From Acidobacteriaceae bacterium (lineage in GTDB: Bacteria; Acidobacteriota; Terriglobia; Bryobacterales; Bryobacteraceae): a stretch of 5,730 nucleotides of DNA. A model generated the notes under the pieces. That model was not told the origin of the DNA. It saw nothing but the letters and a program-made list of their open reading frames with translations, and made no database searches. Location of the stretch: the NCBI GenBank assembly GCA_019245255.1, contig JAFARV010000443.1:1-5730 (forward strand), written 5' to 3'. Made by a program: the position numbers and the translations under genes. Positions within the stretch are counted from its first letter, which is position 1; each line of letters starts with the position of its first letter. Below, one piece after another: positions 4,968 to 5,730 of this stretch.

Positions 4968-5730
4968 TGCTCTATTTGCGCGATCTCTGCGGGCAGGTAA
5001 TGGCCAGCCTGCTGCGCAATAAGCTCAGGACGCTCTTGACTATGGCCGGAATCGCGTGGGGTATCGCGTCCATCGTGATCATCGTCGCGATGGGTGACGG
5101 ATTTAAGGCCGGTCAGAGAAATAACATGAAAGGCCTCGGCGAGAATCTCGTGATTCTCTTCGGCGGCCAAACAGAAAAGCAGGCCGGCGGTCAGCGCGCA
5201 GGCCGCTGGATTCACCTCACACATGACGACGTTGAGGCGATACGGCAGGAGTGTTATTTGGTGGAGTACGTAGTCGGAGAGCTTTCGAGCACTAACCGCG
5301 GCGTTACTTCCTATAACAGCGGATCGTTCGATACCAACGCTGTCGAGCCCGATTTCAACAAGCTACGCACCATTCCCATTGCTAACGGACGTTTCATCTC
5401 AGACCGCGATAACCGCGACGCGCGCCGTGTCGCCATTCTCGGACCCAAGGTGAAGGCGCAGCTCTTCGCAACCCGCAAAAACGTTCTCGGCGAGACCGTT
5501 TTTATCAATTCACTGCCATTCGAAGTCATAGGGCTGATGGCGGACAAGCACCAGAATTCGAGCTATGGCGGATTCGATGAGAGCAAGATTTTCATCCCTT
5601 ACGAAACCGCTGCCCGGGATATCCCGCCGAAGCGCGAGTGGTTCGTCCCTGGCGATGTGGACGACATTATTTACAAGCCACGCTCGCTCGAGGCATTCGA
5701 AGCCGCAAGGAGGCAGGTGCTGAAAGTCCT
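4967..5730 (+). CDS. MacB-type ABC transporter permease, N-terminal part (runs off right edge)
   Basis: ATG at 4967 overlaps the adaptor stop (TGATG) and opens a frame of 254 complete codons to the window edge. The N-terminus (MLYLRDLCGQVMASLLRNKL, then RTLLTMAGIAWGIAS) is the typical pre-helix and first membrane helix (about 21-43) of MacB/LolC-like permeases. A large periplasmic domain follows, with the MacB_PCD-type elements RRVAILGPKVKAQLF (153-167), NVLGETVFINSLPFEVIGL (172-190) and IFIPYETA (208-215). The three C-terminal membrane helices would lie beyond the edge. Unlike E. coli MacB, this protein has no nucleotide-binding domain at its N-terminus, so the ATPase must be a separate protein, possibly encoded just downstream. 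It is expected to work with the adaptor as a mechanotransmission-type exporter. ATG at 5000 is a less likely alternative start. Confidence 0.92.
   Translation, partial: MLYLRDLCGQVMASLLRNKLRTLLTMAGIAWGIASIVIIVAMGDGFKAGQRNNMKGLGENLVILFGGQTEKQAGGQRAGRWIHLTHDDVEAIRQECYLVEYVVGELSSTNRGVTSYNSGSFDTNAVEPDFNKLRTIPIANGRFISDRDNRDARRVAILGPKVKAQLFATRKNVLGETVFINSLPFEVIGLMADKHQNSSYGGFDESKIFIPYETAARDIPPKREWFVPGDVDDIIYKPRSLEAFEAARRQVLKV

Noticed and set aside
1..5730. Mobile element, CRISPR array, tRNA/rRNA or defence system
   Set aside because: No transposase or integrase, no regularly spaced repeats, no terminal inverted repeats and no cloverleaf or rRNA-like sequence were seen. The MutS-like gene alone is not evidence of a defence system.

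Overview
The window looks like chromosomal DNA of a Gram-negative, mid-to-high-GC bacterium, most likely an Acidobacteriota member (Koribacter/Solibacter-like). This is inferred from the gene types and remembered family resemblance: a membrane-anchored MutS-like ATPase, an exported protein of a type common in acidobacterial genomes, and a MacA/MacB-style adaptor-permease pair. No rRNA, tRNA, transposase, phage gene or CRISPR array is visible.

Layout. (1) The minus strand from 296 leftwards carries the first 98 codons of a phosphohexomutase (phosphoglucomutase/phosphomannomutase type). (2) Divergent from it, 375-2159 (+) encodes a 594-residue MutS-family ATPase with four predicted membrane segments and no mismatch-recognition domain. 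(3) 2239-2880 (+) encodes a short exported protein of unknown function. Its best start appears to be a rare ATT codon behind a GGAGG Shine-Dalgarno. (4) Convergent to it, 2913-3521 (-) encodes a secreted concanavalin A-like (LamG/DUF1080-like) beta-sandwich protein. (5) The 246-bp gap 3522-3767, between divergent genes, is highly structured. It has an 11-bp perfect hairpin with T-tracts on both sides, a possible 31-codon leader ORF on the minus strand that overlaps the lectin-like gene by ATGA, and smaller hairpins. (6) 3768-4967 (+) is a HlyD/MacA-type periplasmic adaptor whose stop codon overlaps (TGATG) the start of (7) a MacB-type ABC permease that runs off the right edge.

The only clear operon is adaptor plus permease. 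Together they should form the inner-membrane and periplasmic parts of a tripartite ABC exporter, and the ATPase is not in the window. The rest are single genes of housekeeping or unknown role. The most unusual material is the hairpin/leader region at 3518-3669 and the start of the 2239 gene. I see no strong evidence for a wholly new multi-gene system.
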